From the NCBI GenBank assembly GCA_963970005.1, contig CAXAMN010008513.1, positions 106,599 to 170,598 on the forward strand: DNA of 64,000 nt. The letters run 5' to 3'. The first letter of the stretch is position 1; each line of letters opens with the position of its first letter. Shown here piece by piece: positions 33,620 through 46,054 of the stretch. Both the position numbers and the translations under genes were made by a program. The notes below the pieces were generated by a model, which was given only the letters and a program-made list of their open reading frames with translations, ran no database searches and was not told where the DNA came from. Source of the DNA: Durusdinium trenchii. Its lineage: Eukaryota; Sar; Dinophyceae; Suessiales; Symbiodiniaceae.

Positions 33620-36600
33620 CAGATACCTTTATTTTGATCAACATCCCCCCTCTGACTCTATATAAGTCCTTTGGGCCGCATCCACCAGATGGCCTAGGAA
33701 TGTCACGATGGTCTTGGCAAAAGACAAATTGAGATCCCGGAGGCTTGGCTGCAAATGGGGGGGTGGAGGCTTCAGGCTGCATTTGAATGGTGCGCCTGAG
33801 GCATGGATAGATCACTGACACCAACAACCCATGCCGTGCTGTACTGAAGGAGTTGCATTGCTGTTGTACCAAGTGATACACGGCACAGTTCCACAGTTTC
33901 AAAAGAGATACTGTAAGCCTTGTGGTCCTTGCTCAGTTTTGTTATAAAAAGGTGGAACAGATGCTTTGTGTCGCCAGATTGTGGACCAAGGAAGGTGCTA
34001 ATCCCAGCGATTCTTGGCTGCCCTATGCCAAAACAATGGACAAACTCTAAGAGGTCTCGTTGCCCTTTCGTAACCCCGCTTGTTCAGTGCGGAAGCGCTA
34101 GAAGACCCACTCAGACGCCTCGTTCGATACCTCGCTTTGTTCCCAGAATCTGACGACTTGGTCGGCGAGCGGATCGATAGCCCAAGAAAAGCTGGCCCAA
34201 GAAAGAGATGCTGAAGTCATGAACCGAAGACACATTGGCCCTTGGCCTTGTTGTTGTTGTTGTTGTTGTTGTTGTTGGAAACCTTGAGCATGTCACTGTC
34301 CTGCCTCCAGGCTTCTTGCAAGTGGAACCCACTGGACGAAAGGAAACTGCTGAGATTCACTGGGGAATTTGGGGAAGTTGGTGTTGTTTGTTTGCCTTGC
34401 CATTTCTGTCCTTTTCTTTTGCCGGTGCAGCTGAGGTATTTCAGCAATTCTTGACTTCTACACCCGAAGAGTCGAATGACCACGGTGATCTGGATTGATC
34501 TGGCATACACCACACACCACGCTAAGAAAATCAACACAGAATCTAGGATTTGAAGCGGCGAGTAGTTCAGAACTGTTCAAGCTGGTTCAAACAATTTCAG
34601 TGCCTCAGTATGGTTGTAGAAGCGGCCGTAGGCTTGACGCAACTAAACAAAGTAGGCTAGAACGTGGAAGCTGCGTTGTTCACAGACTTACTAGATTCAG
34701 GAGCGTTTAGACAATGCATGAAAATACCGATACTTAAAGCTTTGCCAAGATAGCTATAGTTATACATACATGCAGTATTACATTAATTATACAGTAAATT
34801 ACACCAATTGCCAATACATCTGGTAGGTGCATAGTTGTGCATAGCATGTTTGATAAGCTGCAAAGCTTCATGTGCCTTGATGCAAAAAGGTGTGCCCCTC
34901 TTTCTGGACTCGATATTTTTGTGTGCCTCAACAGATGAGCCTGAGAAGCCTGACAACAACATGTATGATGATGATATGCATATTATATTGTATATTGCAT
35001 ATATATATATGGTGATAAACATTTACTTTTTTGTTGCAGTCATTGAGACAAGCGCAAGTCTGCAGTTCGGTTTATTTGGGTAATACCATGAAAGGTGCAG
35101 GTGGCCAGTGGAGGCGAAGAATGCAGCGCCCCTAGTCACTTCAACTCACATCGTGCAAGCACAAGATCTTGTCCGAAGCAGGTGTGCAATGCAAAGAACC
35201 TCGGGACCTGCGATCCCCAACACCTACAAGACTCACCCAGAGATCACAAAGATCATGTAATCCTAAAGAGGACTTGTCAGCTTAGTTTGCAGCAAACTGC
35301 CTGGAGGGTTTCCCACACGATGTCCATGGGCAGGACTTCATTCATCAAGGTAGACTCAGGTAGACTTTTGGGTCATGGCTCTCAAATATTTGTGTCCTTT
35401 GTGCAAGAATACCTGAACATGTGGGAATCTCTAAGCAAAGACATCGGCTCCAGAAAGCAACGCATAGGTGAATGTACCTTGTTGGATCACTCCTGACAGG
35501 GGCCACCTCCACAACTGCTGGAAGGCCTGGGTTGCTTTCGGATGTTGTCTCGCACAAAAGGTTCATTTATACATATCAGCCTTGGACCTTTAGCATTCCA
35601 CCTAGAATCCCGGCATCAACCGAGTCAACGAAGCCACTGGCTGCTAGCAAGTGGATCGTTTTGCACACACCCGAAGGGGCATATTCTATGGGTTAGAACA
35701 AGAGGTCATGCCGACTCCTGGAGTATAGTTTTTCTTGTGGCAATAGACTATAGACTGGTTTGCATCGATTGAAATGTCACTAGAACTTATTGAGTGAAGT
35801 ACTGCGAACACCGCGAACACCCTTTGTTGTGCATGTTTTTTTCGGGTTGGCATGGCATTGTTGCTGATATGCGTGTCATTGAATGTTTACGCGTACGGTC
35901 TCGACACTTTAAGATCTATAGTTGTGTTCCACCACAATTGAGTTCACCCCCCAGCAGCTAGCATTTGGCCTACGTAATAGTATAGGATTGTGATACTGTA
36001 GAAGGCGCTGCCTCATGCAGCTGCATGCTGTTGTAGAGCGTTCCCAATGACCATCCCATGACCTTTGGTCCATGGTCTGCGGCTCAGAAGTCCTCGCCCA
36101 AAGGCAGCAAGCCTTGAGCTGGCTTCCGAAGGCACAGCTTTGCCCCACTTTTGTGATGGTCCGAATCAAAAACAATCGTGGAGGCTTCTGATGTGTGATT
36201 GAGCAAGAAAGGTTGGGGTTGCTGCAGTGACAATGCTGAGCCATTCGTGGGATTTAGTGAACATAAATGTCTGTGTGTGTGCTTTGTGTTTGGCGGAGAG
36301 AAATAGGGCACTTACCAAGCAGCCCAACCTGTACTTTGTCCGTTTCATATTATATAATAGGCACTATGCATGGGTGTAGCTGATTTAGTAGCTTTCCATT
36401 GTTGGGCGGTTGGTTCGACTGTCCTCGACTGTTTTGGGTTGTCATTGTTCGTAACATCCAAATGACGTGTATGGCAGTGTATGGATGGTAGAAGACAGCG
36501 GAGAAACGACTGGATGCTGCTCAACGCAATTGGAATAGTAGAATTGCCATTGAAGCGGAACTTGAGTTTCTCTAAATTTCCGCCTCTGGTGACTTGATCT

Positions 36601-37190
36601 TCCCTGTTTGCTCCCACAAACTGTCGTGTTTTGAGGTCCGGGATGCCTTCGACCTTTGAGATCCTTTGAGCATATGAATATATATGGCATATCAAAATTT
36701 GATTTTGCCTCGTTCACGGCAATTGATTGAAGAAGGTTCAAGGACTTGGATTAATTATGTTGAATTGGGCCAGACTAGGGTGGAAGGGCCAGTGATAAAG
36801 AAACATGTTAATTTGGTGCTTTCACGAAATCAGGAACATGTGTGTTGCTTACTGCAGCTCGTGCAGTTGTACTGGAGAAACTCACTGTGGCAACCACATA
36901 ATGTTGTACACAAAAATATCATTGCTTGATTTGGCCTCCACACCAACAATACTCAAGAGGAGAAAGGGCGCAGAGATCTCCCAAACAATAGACCAGTTTG
37001 AGGCTTTGATTGCAGATGAGATGTGACGATGCAGTGTTTCACTTTGCAAGGCTCCGCTGCTAGATGCCTTTGCACCAAAGCCACTGCTGCCAGGCCGGAG
37101 GACACCGCCACACTGGATGTATTGAAGTTATGGTATAAGTAATTGAAGTATATATATATATATCAATAGACAGGAAGTTGATTGCACAAT
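33620..37190. other. Mostly no gene
   Basis: Exon-like scraps occur near 34140..34230 (+, AQEKLAQERDAEVMNRR), but no domain can be named. AT-rich microsatellite-like stretches lie near 34990..35015 and 37145..37163. Confidence 0.35.
34248..34278. repeat. (TTG)n microsatellite
   Basis: About ten consecutive TTG triplets. Confidence 0.9.
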
Positions 37191-37289
37191 AGTTCTTTTG
37201 AATGGATCTTTTTTGTATCGGAATTCAACAAGATGCAGCTCAACATCGTTCAACAACCTGAAGTGGCAGGGTTATATCCTACTTGTTCA

Positions 37290-37430
37290 TGTTTTTGAGG
37301 CGTCCTGGATGCTGCCATCAAGACCAGCAGCGGCGGAAAGACCATCGGCCTTGCAGTGGAAGAAGTCTTGGATTGGCTGAATGAGGTGGGGCCAGCAGCT
37401 AATCGGACAGATTGCATGAGGTTGATGAGG
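37290..37430 (+). CDS. Unknown exon
   Basis: The frame reads VLDAAIKTSSGGKTIGLAVE then EVLDWLNEVGPAANRTDCM, with a clearly protein-like composition and a predicted helix, but no family I can name. It lacks confirmed splice sites. It may belong with the exon at 37655. Confidence 0.35.
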
Positions 37431-37654
37431 TCATGCTGCCCGTGATACGGCCAGACTTGCATAGAGGTTTAAACGGTCCATGGCTTTACCTGCATGAGGC
37501 ATATCTTAGAACAATGCATTGTTTGAATGGTGACCTGAGCTGATTTCCAGACATGCCTAAAGATGTTTGTAGCTTTGCTGTAATTGGTCAGCTCCACAGC
37601 TGAAACCAGTGCTGAAACAAATGGCGTCGTGTCAGCTTGGTTTCAAAACAAATG

Positions 37655-37828
37655 AGCCAAATCTTTTCATGTGGACAGCGCATGGGCTTCGACAGAGGAA
37701 GCCCTGACCGAAGCCGCAGCATCCAGCTTGTCGGAGTTCAAACCTCAGGTTGTGGATTCTGTGGTTGTTGTAGTCGAGGTTCGTGGCCGGGGAGGTGTAG
37801 CTGTCCGTGGGTTTGTTGTTGAGTATTG
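37655..37828 (+). CDS. Unknown exon
   Basis: The frame reads FHVDSAWASTEEALTEAAAS then VVDSVVVVVEVRGRGGVAV. Uninterrupted, with strong codon-like structure and an amphipathic helix followed by a beta-rich segment. No recognised domain. Confidence 0.35.
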
Positions 37829-38097
37829 TTGATGATTCTGTGCTGCTATATTTACTTATATATTTACTTGTACTTGAATTATTTGCTGTTGTGATGGGTG
37901 TCATGGCCATACGGGCCCCCCGGAGGCGTGCAGTTTTACTTGTTTCACGTTTGTTGACCTACATGTTGACTGTTCTGTCATGTTTGTTGACCAACATGTT
38001 GATGCGCAGTTACATAGTGGGGGGCGGGAGGGCGGGGACAAGTGACGTTCGTTCGTGCCTTCGTTAGCTTATGGAGTGCACCACAGTACGTCGTGGA

Positions 38098-38226
38098 CAC
38101 CGCAGCAGCATGGAGCAGGGGACCGCGTCACCGGTGACTCCACCTGCCCCTGCGGCCGCGTCGCATGATGCCCGACACTTGGGCGCAAGCAAGAGGTTGG
38201 CAGGCTTTATTTCCCAGCTGGCTTGA
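38098..38226 (+). CDS. Possible unknown exon, Pro/Ala-rich
   Basis: The frame from an ATG at about 38110 reads MEQGTASPVTPPAPAAASHD and stops at TGA 38224. GC-rich relative to its surroundings. No domain. Confidence 0.22.
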   Translation, partial: HRSSMEQGTASPVTPPAPAAASHDARHLGASKRLAGFISQLA

Positions 38227-38229
38227 AAC

Positions 38230-40590
38230 TTGTTGCAGCTGGTGCTCGGCCGATGCAAGAAAGTTGTGCAGAGATATATAGTCCGCTCAGGGCTCCTTGA
38301 CTGTGAAGCACGTCAAGCATGTGAAGAGCCAATGGACGAAGCGCGCCAGGCTAGGGAATAGGGTCTACCAGTGGATCTACCGCCACAAAGAGCGCAAACC
38401 TTGAAGGCAGAAAATATGATGCGAGTACACGTTTTTGGGGAATGTCACAACACGAAATCTGCATTTTGTGTGGGCCTGTCCACACGAACACGGGGGGCCC
38501 GATTGGACGTGAAACCTTGTGATGTGGCAGTGGAGGGGGAGGAGAAGGAGACAAGGCTGACTGATGGTAGCTGGTGACTGACGGTACCTTCTCAAAAGGA
38601 AGTGTCCTTGTGTAACTTGTACTCATGCCTATATATGCATGGATAGATGGTACATGTGATTTACTAACTCACTGCAATGAAGCCAAATCAATGACAATAC
38701 GTCAAACACCATTGTAAAACTATTACGAGGACTATAACAGCTATAGGCTATATAACTATACTTTTTAGACAGCAACGACGTCGACGACGACTTCGATGGC
38801 GTTTACTTCTACTTCCACTCCAACTTCAACTCCTTGAAGGGACTATTCAGAGAAGGCCATTTGCATGTGTTTTGGGGTGCTTAGTTTTGTCGGCAGCAGA
38901 CCTCCCTGACACTTGGAACCCTATTCTGAATGAATATGGTCCTAGTAGTAATGCCCTTTGCTTTTAACGTCCTTGCTCCTAATAATAGGGCCAACTCCTT
39001 GCTCCTAGTAGCGATGCCCTTTGCTCCTAGTAGCGTCCTTGCCGGTAAGCCTTGCTTTTGAGACGTCAAGCCCCAAGGTTGCAAGCTCAGGAGGAGCAGC
39101 TATTGCAGCAGGCGAGGTGATTTTATTGGTGGGAAAGACGGATGATAAATGAAGTGATCGGTTTCGAAAGATCAAGAGCGAAACTCATCCAAAAACACGG
39201 GTTTATTGAGACTGTTGAACAACGCCAGGAACTTTGTGCATTTTCTTGGTGTTCACCCGGGGATACCTGGGGTTGGCCACGGGTGGGTAGTGTTTTTTGA
39301 CCATCCTACAGTTTGGTTGCCATTGAATCTATAGAGCATTTGGTGCTTGTCAAATCGAATTTACCCCTTGACAGAGGACCAGCGTTGCATATGTCGCACA
39401 TCAACTTCTATAAAACTGTAACCAGGCCTTTCTTACGTTGATTCCTGGCATGAGAGGCTTTGGCAGCTTCTGCAGGCTCGGATGTCCTGACGTCCTGCCA
39501 CTTGAATCTCAACAATTCGAGTGAAGTGCCCAGAGCATTTTGCAATTCCTGCAGAATCCGCTGTCAATACTGTACACCTATGCAATTGTACAGGCACAGA
39601 TAGTTTCGGGGTATGCCGGGTATGCCAATATGCCAACTGTTCAACTCGTGTGTTCTCCTGTTCATTGCGATGCTGGACAATCCAGCATCCAAGTTGACGT
39701 GTCGTCCTTTGTTTGGCAGGTGAGAGCTTAAGCCTGGAAGAGAGGCGCACTGAGATGTCCAGTTCCCATTTTTGCGTCATGGATGTTTGAACACCATGAA
39801 GAACTTAGACTTGAGAAGGCATTTGAGGAAGATAGGTGAAGGACCGAAGTTGCTATTCCAATTTTCCTCCCAGTAAACTCCATGTCATGCACAGATAGCC
39901 AAACGTTGGCGACGGGGGATCCCTATTTCCAGAATAGGCTCACAAGACTAGAACAAATGTTTAAACTTAAGCGACGCTGGTGCAGGGGAATTTCGTTTCT
40001 CAATAAAACCATGATTCCAGGCAAGAAGCACACTTGGCCCTAGGCATGTACATGGATGCAACACACCCTGTCTCAGCATCGAAGAAGCAAACCTGCGCAG
40101 GGCATGTTTAGTGTTGTTCCCCAGAGATGCATCATGTCCGATTGTATTTGGCTCAAACAATAGGTTTGCAAAGCTGTTTTGAAATAGCTGGAGCACTTGC
40201 TCTCGTAACTTGCTTAGTGGAAGTTCTTAACTTCCTTGCAACAAAAGCAATGGGCGTGAAGAAAACTACTTTCAGAGATGATGGCGGGAGGGTCTCAGGC
40301 CAGAGGACATGGAAAGACAAACTATATCACCATGTTTGAAACGGGCCAAGGGGCAAGTTTGTTTCAGACCTGATGATTTATTCGTGTGTTTGCCTTTTCT
40401 TTTGCTTGCTGCTGTAGAGTCGACAATGCTGAACTCATGAGATTGAATGTTCATATTGGGCGAAACATCATCCAATGACTTCGGTAGAAACATGTCAAAT
40501 ATCGGAATTCTGGCATGTGGTATTTCTTCATGAACATCTATAGCTGCACACGGCACAGCTTGGCCAGGTGGCACAATCTTTAAATCATGC
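38230..40590. other. No supportable gene apart from a repeat block
   Basis: Apart from the CTAGTAGC-type repeat at 38935 I see only short frames. One near 39600..39720 (+, NMPTVQLVCSPVHCDAGQSS) could be an exon. Confidence 0.35.
38935..39048 (+). repeat. CTAGTAGC-type interspersed repeat
   Basis: Four degenerate units of TAGTAGCGATGCCCTTTGCTC and TAGTAGCGTCCTTGC. Same family and orientation as 8928..9045. Confidence 0.75.
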
Positions 40591-41090
40591 TTGGGAATTT
40601 TGGGTGGCTTGATTTGCATCGGTGCAGTCTCCGGCTCTGGATGGTATATGAGCTATTCTACTGCACAAGCATCGCTGGAGACAGCTGGAGGCCTCGAGGA
40701 GTGTGACATAGGGAGATTGCAAGCTTGCTCTAAACACCCGGAACTGTCTACAGTATCCATTTGCCAGCTACGCAGGTGAGTTTATGGCAAATATTCCGCT
40801 CTATGTGGAGTCAAGCCTTAAGCACCTGGATCAGTCTTTCAGCAATCTTTGGATGGTACCCAACACAAAAGAGACAGAAGATGTTTTGACATGAAAACAA
40901 TTAGAGACTCTATTTGCGTTTGTTTGCTAAGGCATCGCTTGGATCCAATTCGCTTTCATTTGAAAGCAGGACTGAGCATGCTGAATACCAGAGGTGTGGA
41001 TGTGGCCACCTGGGACGGGATCTACCAAATTCGGAAACTTGAAAAAATTGCTATTGATGTCCGACTGGTTTCAGAAATTCTAATATAATA
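40590..41090 (+). CDS. Two unknown exons
   Basis: Exon ~40591..40781 reads SGSGWYMSYSTAQASLETAG and ends STVSICQLRR at a strong CAG|GTGAGT donor. A second frame, ~40930..41088, reads LDPIRFHLKAGLSMLNTRGV then IYQIRKLEKIAIDVRL and stops at TAA. Both look coding. No family recognised. Confidence 0.35.
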
Positions 41091-41518
41091 TAGCCTACTA
41101 AAGTTCCACGGGCTCAGGAACTACACGACCCCATTCTTGCAGAACTTTTTCGGTGACACCAAGTGTTGCTTGTCAAGCTTTTGGCGACCGCTGGAAACTA
41201 TGTGGGAAAGCCAGGAATTGCGGAAGCACCGTGAAAGCACTTCTTTTCTCCCTTTGAGTTGTTTTTTGCCTTCGAAAGCATATTTATCACACATATTCTT
41301 GGCTTTAGACGTCCGCAAAGAGCGAAGGGATCAGGCCGGCCAGAGAGAATGTGGATCCTCCACGGCTTGCAAGGGCCTGCCTCAGCAGGTGTAGCTTGGC
41401 TTTCAGGCACTCCAACAATTCTCTAGACTCTAGGCACTCTAGGCACTCTAGGCTCTACGCAGAGGCGGACTTGGGCCCACATCCATTTTCTTCGTGCATC
41501 TCTTTCTCTTGTGTTCCT

Positions 41519-42145
41519 TTAGAAGGCCCCTATGTAAAGAAAGTGTTCGAGGTGGCCATATCCATGACCGGCAACTCGAAGAACGTGTCGTCACAAGACA
41601 CAAGAGCTTCAGAGCAATCGGGCGCTGTTTCCTTGACGTGTGATTGCAGCAATCCAAACTTGGACTTTGTTTGTTGTCCTTGGCCATGAACCTTGACGAC
41701 AATGTAACCGTGTCCCCTCGGCAACCTCACCACCTGGGACATAGGTTGTATCCATTGGATTTCTCGATATTGACTTTGGTATAGTGCATGAACAGATACA
41801 CCTACCATAGAGGCATGCAGAAAATCAACCCGTGGTGCACTTTGGACTCATATTTGTGAAGACGCTACACGCTCATCACTCATGCTCCTTTCTCAGATAC
41901 GGATCAATGGCGACAGGGTCTTGCTCCACATTCAGGTGACCCATGGTGACCCTATTGTCAAGACTACCGGCTTAATGACTCCACTGAGGTTGCTATGGCG
42001 TGGCAGTGAACATGGGTTTCGATAAGGCAGACGTGGAGCCCTATGGCGGTTGGCAAGGCTTTCTCGATGCCCATCCTGGCAGCTGGGGCGACGACCGCAT
42101 GGTGGGAGATGTCGTGTTGATGGACAAGGAGCCGTTTTGATCGCA
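41519..42145 (+). CDS. Unknown gene, upstream exons
   Basis: Stretches ~41519..41640 (YVKKVFEVAISMTGNSKNVS), ~41895..41935 (RINGDRVLLHIQ before a GT donor) and ~42009..42141 (VEPYGGWQGFLDAHPGSWGD, then RMVGDVVLMDKEPF) look like exons. No family is recognised. They lie on the same strand as the unknown exons at 43.0-45.2 kb and may form one gene with them. Confidence 0.3.
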
Positions 42146-43024
42146 TTGCATGGCCGAACCGTCCGAACCCGCTGATGTTGCCAACAATGACTATCTACTG
42201 AAATCATGAGATATACGTCGGGAGGAAAAAGCATTTTTTCCTTCTGACCAGGTCTTGTAACACGTATAATATGTGGATCAGCCGCGGTCGAATTAAGCAG
42301 CCCATTTTGCGTGGCCAGTGTGGGACGTTGTTCAGTTATCACCCTTTGTTAAACTTACTGTACAAGAATTATACAGCTTTGGAGGGAGGAAGTTGAACAG
42401 TGTGAGGTGACAAAAGTGTTTGCAGGATTCCACGAGGAAAGGATTGGCAATTTGGAACTTTCAAGAAGAAAAGCATATAGAGCATGAATTCAGGAGGCTT
42501 TGGAAAATATCTGAGAATATACATCCCTTGGACCCAATATGCGTTTCTTATTTATTATTGTTTCCATGCTCGTGTTAATTTGCTGCAAGGTTATACTTAC
42601 TTGTGGGACAGAACCAGCGTCCGAGACCAGCTGATACAGAGTCCAGGACGCAGATGGCAACCCCACCGTGGTTGGAGTTGAGATTCTGGGCTGCGTTGGA
42701 CCGTCGGTTCAGCTCAATGTGTCGCTAAGCCACTGTTCCATCTCCTTTTGTACCAAACATGGACCTGATTGGTCGTGAATGAAACCCCAATGGTTGTGAG
42801 TCGCAACCTCTCGCATAATTTGATATAATTTGTTTGATGTTACTATTACTATGTCATATTATGTCCATTTCGAGAACGCTGGCCGTTACAAGCTGCGAGA
42901 GTGGAGTTTGAATCCAACAAATGAATCTTGAGCGTTTTTTTCCATGACATTCTCTTGTAGTTTTCATTGTACTTTTTAACCTGGACCTTACACGTCCACG
43001 TCGCAGTAAGAAGAGGATGGTAAT

Positions 43025-43650
43025 TTGTTTCGGTTCGGGTTGAGGACCGAATTTACCAACGGCTCCAACACCAACTCTTGGATTGCCCGGCCCCTGGATG
43101 ACGTCAAATACTTGCCCTTAGTGAGCAAAAGCGAAGGGGCGAACTTCGGCCCGGCCCGAATGGCATGGCTGGATATCACCTGGAAAACCGCCCCTCGGCC
43201 AATGACTGCACGAATTTGAAGCATCATGTTGCAGAAAGCCTTGCCTGTCGAGTTGTCTCATTGTCGGATCCCTTGTCGTGGACGGTCAGGTACATTGGCA
43301 GGACTTGCAACCCTTCCAATTTAGTTTCACTCCCATTATCATGTGGGACATTACGAAGCCCAATTGCTTGAAGACACATGGCATCGTGCCGCTGTACGAG
43401 AATACCCGCGTGCCAACGGACGCAGAATATGAGCAGTTTTTGGCTGGGAATCCTCCTTGGAGTCTTGGCAGCCAAGAAAGAGGTATACAGTATTCAGGCT
43501 TGCAGCCAATGGGCATCAATGGGCTTTCCCTTCAAGACATGGTGTTAAGTTTGGTGACCCAACCTATTCCCCGACTCACACCCGCAGTGGCTAGAAATCT
43601 AGTCACAATCACTCAGTTCCAAGGTTCATCAAGAAACTCCCATTGGGTTT
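43025..43650 (+). CDS. Unknown gene, middle exons
   Basis: Exon ~43030..43205 reads TEFTNGSNTNSWIARPLDDV and later PARMAWLDITWKTAP. Exon ~43300..43482 reads FSFTPIIMWDITKPNCLKTH then VPLYENTRVPTDAEYEQFLA, ending at an AAAGAG|GTATAC donor. Composition is clearly coding; the Trp/Tyr-rich beta-strand pattern suggests an extracellular or beta-sandwich protein, but no family can be named. Confidence 0.38.
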
Positions 43651-44299
43651 AAAACTTCTGGGGTCCCCAAAAGCAATTGTATCCGACTTGGGCCGTAACG
43701 TCCTAGGAACCCGGGACGTCGTGTTGGTGCTTGGCTAATTGGCTTCAAGCTTTGGTTCCTCTCGGAGCACTTGGCCTCGATGAACCTCAAGGCGACGGTC
43801 AAATTGTCAAAGGTTTGAGGTTGTTCGCCACCAATCAGAATTCAATTGCATGACTTGTTTTGCCATGATGCAGAACCTGCGACCGTACCGCAGGGCGGCT
43901 TTATCTATTTGGTGGAGAGGAGACGCGTTGGAGATGCCAATGTTGGAAGTTCGAAGGGTGAATCGACATTTGTTGAGAGTATTTGCTTGGCTTTAAGCAA
44001 TATCGAGCAAGCCTTCGGGCTTCGGGAAGCTTGCACAGGAATGACAGTGGGGGGAAACAAGTCAGCAGATTGACTACAAGGACGAAAGTTAAGTCCTCTA
44101 TCTATATACTTCACACTTCACCCTTGCACGGGTTTGTAGATTTCAGCTGATTTCAGTGTGTTTTCAATCCACTCAGACAACTAAAGGCAGCAAGCTTATG
44201 ACAAATTGTGAAGGCCATCATGCCAAAGATCAGGAAATCTCAAGACCGCCTCCCACTATTCCACTATTGCTACATAGTTGTTCTGAGAAGCATCTTGAA

Positions 44300-45223
44300 A
44301 CCGGATGAATGGGCAGCTCACCAGGAGTACGGGTGTGTTCGTGGCATCGTCAGACATCACTGTGCAATCTTTGGCTCCTGATGCCAACGGGCAGATGACT
44401 GTCAAGCTCAGTGCGATGGCTTTGATCAGTGAGTCCAAGTCATGACATGTTTGTACAACTTGGTATAATAGTACAGTATAGCAACTTGTTGGTGACAGCG
44501 AAAGCACGGCAAGCCGGTTTGAAGAATTATCTGACAGTAACTAGGAAACCAAAGGCCCAAGATGAAAATTAGGTCTTTAGACCATAATGTTGACGGCCCG
44601 CTGGCTCCAGGATCAGTAAACCAACTAGGAATACTCGAGCCTTTCTTGGTCAGAAGAGGCAAGAACATGCTTTTTGTGGTGAGTGCCGAGTGCGACCAGG
44701 TCCCAAAGATGTTGATCATCCAGCGATCAGTGGATCGGCTGTTGTGGTTGCACCGACCAATGAGTGGAGCAACATCACACAAGAGCTCAAGCAGGTGGAA
44801 GTCAATGGGCGACAAGAATTTTGGTAAAAACTCTGCCAGTACAATCTTTGCGTCATTTGGTTTGACCAAAGACTGCTTGTGGACCCTTCTCCCAGTCAGG
44901 CAAAAAAATCAACGTTTCAAGAGCAACATTTGTTCCGGGGTCTTGGGTACGGCAACCCCCAGCAAAGTAACCTGACTTATTGTAGTCTACAGAATAGCAA
45001 TAAGGCCCATTTCATTCAGCTCCCGTCCTTTGGCCGTAAGGAGTTTATGCTGACCTTCTTGTTTTCCTACTACAACCTGGAGCTTCAAGGCGTTTACATG
45101 GTCCCTCGCAGTGTGGTGCTCTCTGAATTGGATGAAATGGCCACGCGGGATGCCTTCACCAGTATCGTGTTGAACACTGTCTTTTCAGGCCAGATCGGTA
45201 CTGGGGTCAATAAAGGAATTTGA
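44300..45223 (+). CDS. Unknown gene, downstream exons
   Basis: Exon ~44305..44430 reads GVFVASSDITVQSLAPDANG then QMTVKLSAMALIS before a GTGAGT-like donor. The last exon, ~44988..45223, reads KAHFIQLPSFGRKEFMLTFL, LELQGVYMVPRSVVLSELDE and FTSIVLNTVFSGQIGTGVNK, ending at TGA. No named domain. Confidence 0.38.
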
Positions 45224-45344
45224 GTACGTGGAAAGGATTAAAGTGTTGGCAAAATGGTTACCTGAAGAAAGATCTCGCTGCACATCTACAACCACTCCTA
45301 CACGCTACGGCTACAACTCGATTTATATAATTGCAACTAGACCA

Positions 45345-45490
45345 CTCCTGCTTCTACTGCTGTTCCTGCCACTGATATTGCTGCAACCACAGCTTTTGCT
45401 GCTGCGGCGGCGGCGGCGGCGCTGCTGCTCCTGCTCCTGCTCCTCCTCCTCCTCCTCCTCCTCCTCCTCCTACTACTACTACTGCTACTG

Positions 45491-45541
<51 letters not shown>

Positions 45542-45595
45542 CACTGCCGCTGCCTGTGCGACTACGACTACCACTACTCACTACTCCTAAGTAGT
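45345..45595. repeat. Compound triplet repeat (CTG/GGC/TCC/TAC)
   Basis: Consecutive blocks: (GGC)n near 45405..45422, (CTC/TCC)n near 45430..45472, (TAC)n near 45472..45545. The 120-codon frame across it is homopolymeric (Leu, Arg, Ser, Tyr, Thr) and is best read as repeat rather than gene. Confidence 0.9.
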
Positions 45596-46054
45596 GCTAT
45601 CACTGGACCTTTGCCTTTGGTGTATTGGCAAATTGACTGAAGGGCCGGGAGCAAAGCACGTGATTTGCAATTCCAATGCTGCCACTTGCTCGGTCAGGTA
45701 TACTCATGACTGGTGTCCTCGTGATTGGCTATCAAGCATTCAAACGGCTTGCAAAGATTGCCCAGGACACTTTGCACAGACAAACCTGGTTTTGATGCTT
45801 TTTGCTGGAGCTACGACGGGTGTAGTGCTACTACTAGGTTACGGCTACCAGTACATCTACTTGCTTGCTTGACTCCACTATCCCCACTCCCTTCTACCCA
45901 TTTGAGAAAAATATAGCAAAATCATGCAAAAATCATACCCACCCCATCCGATCCCACCCCCCTCGTTAAAAGACTCCGGTAGAGTTTCTTGATAGGGGTC
46001 CCCCAAATGGGGGTTTGCGAGTGGGGAGACTACAGCAATATAGTAAAAACCTGC

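Noticed and set aside
45228..45590. 120-codon frame with Leu, Arg, Ser, Tyr and Thr runs
   Set aside because: Pure triplet-repeat translation in every frame; no sign of a gene.
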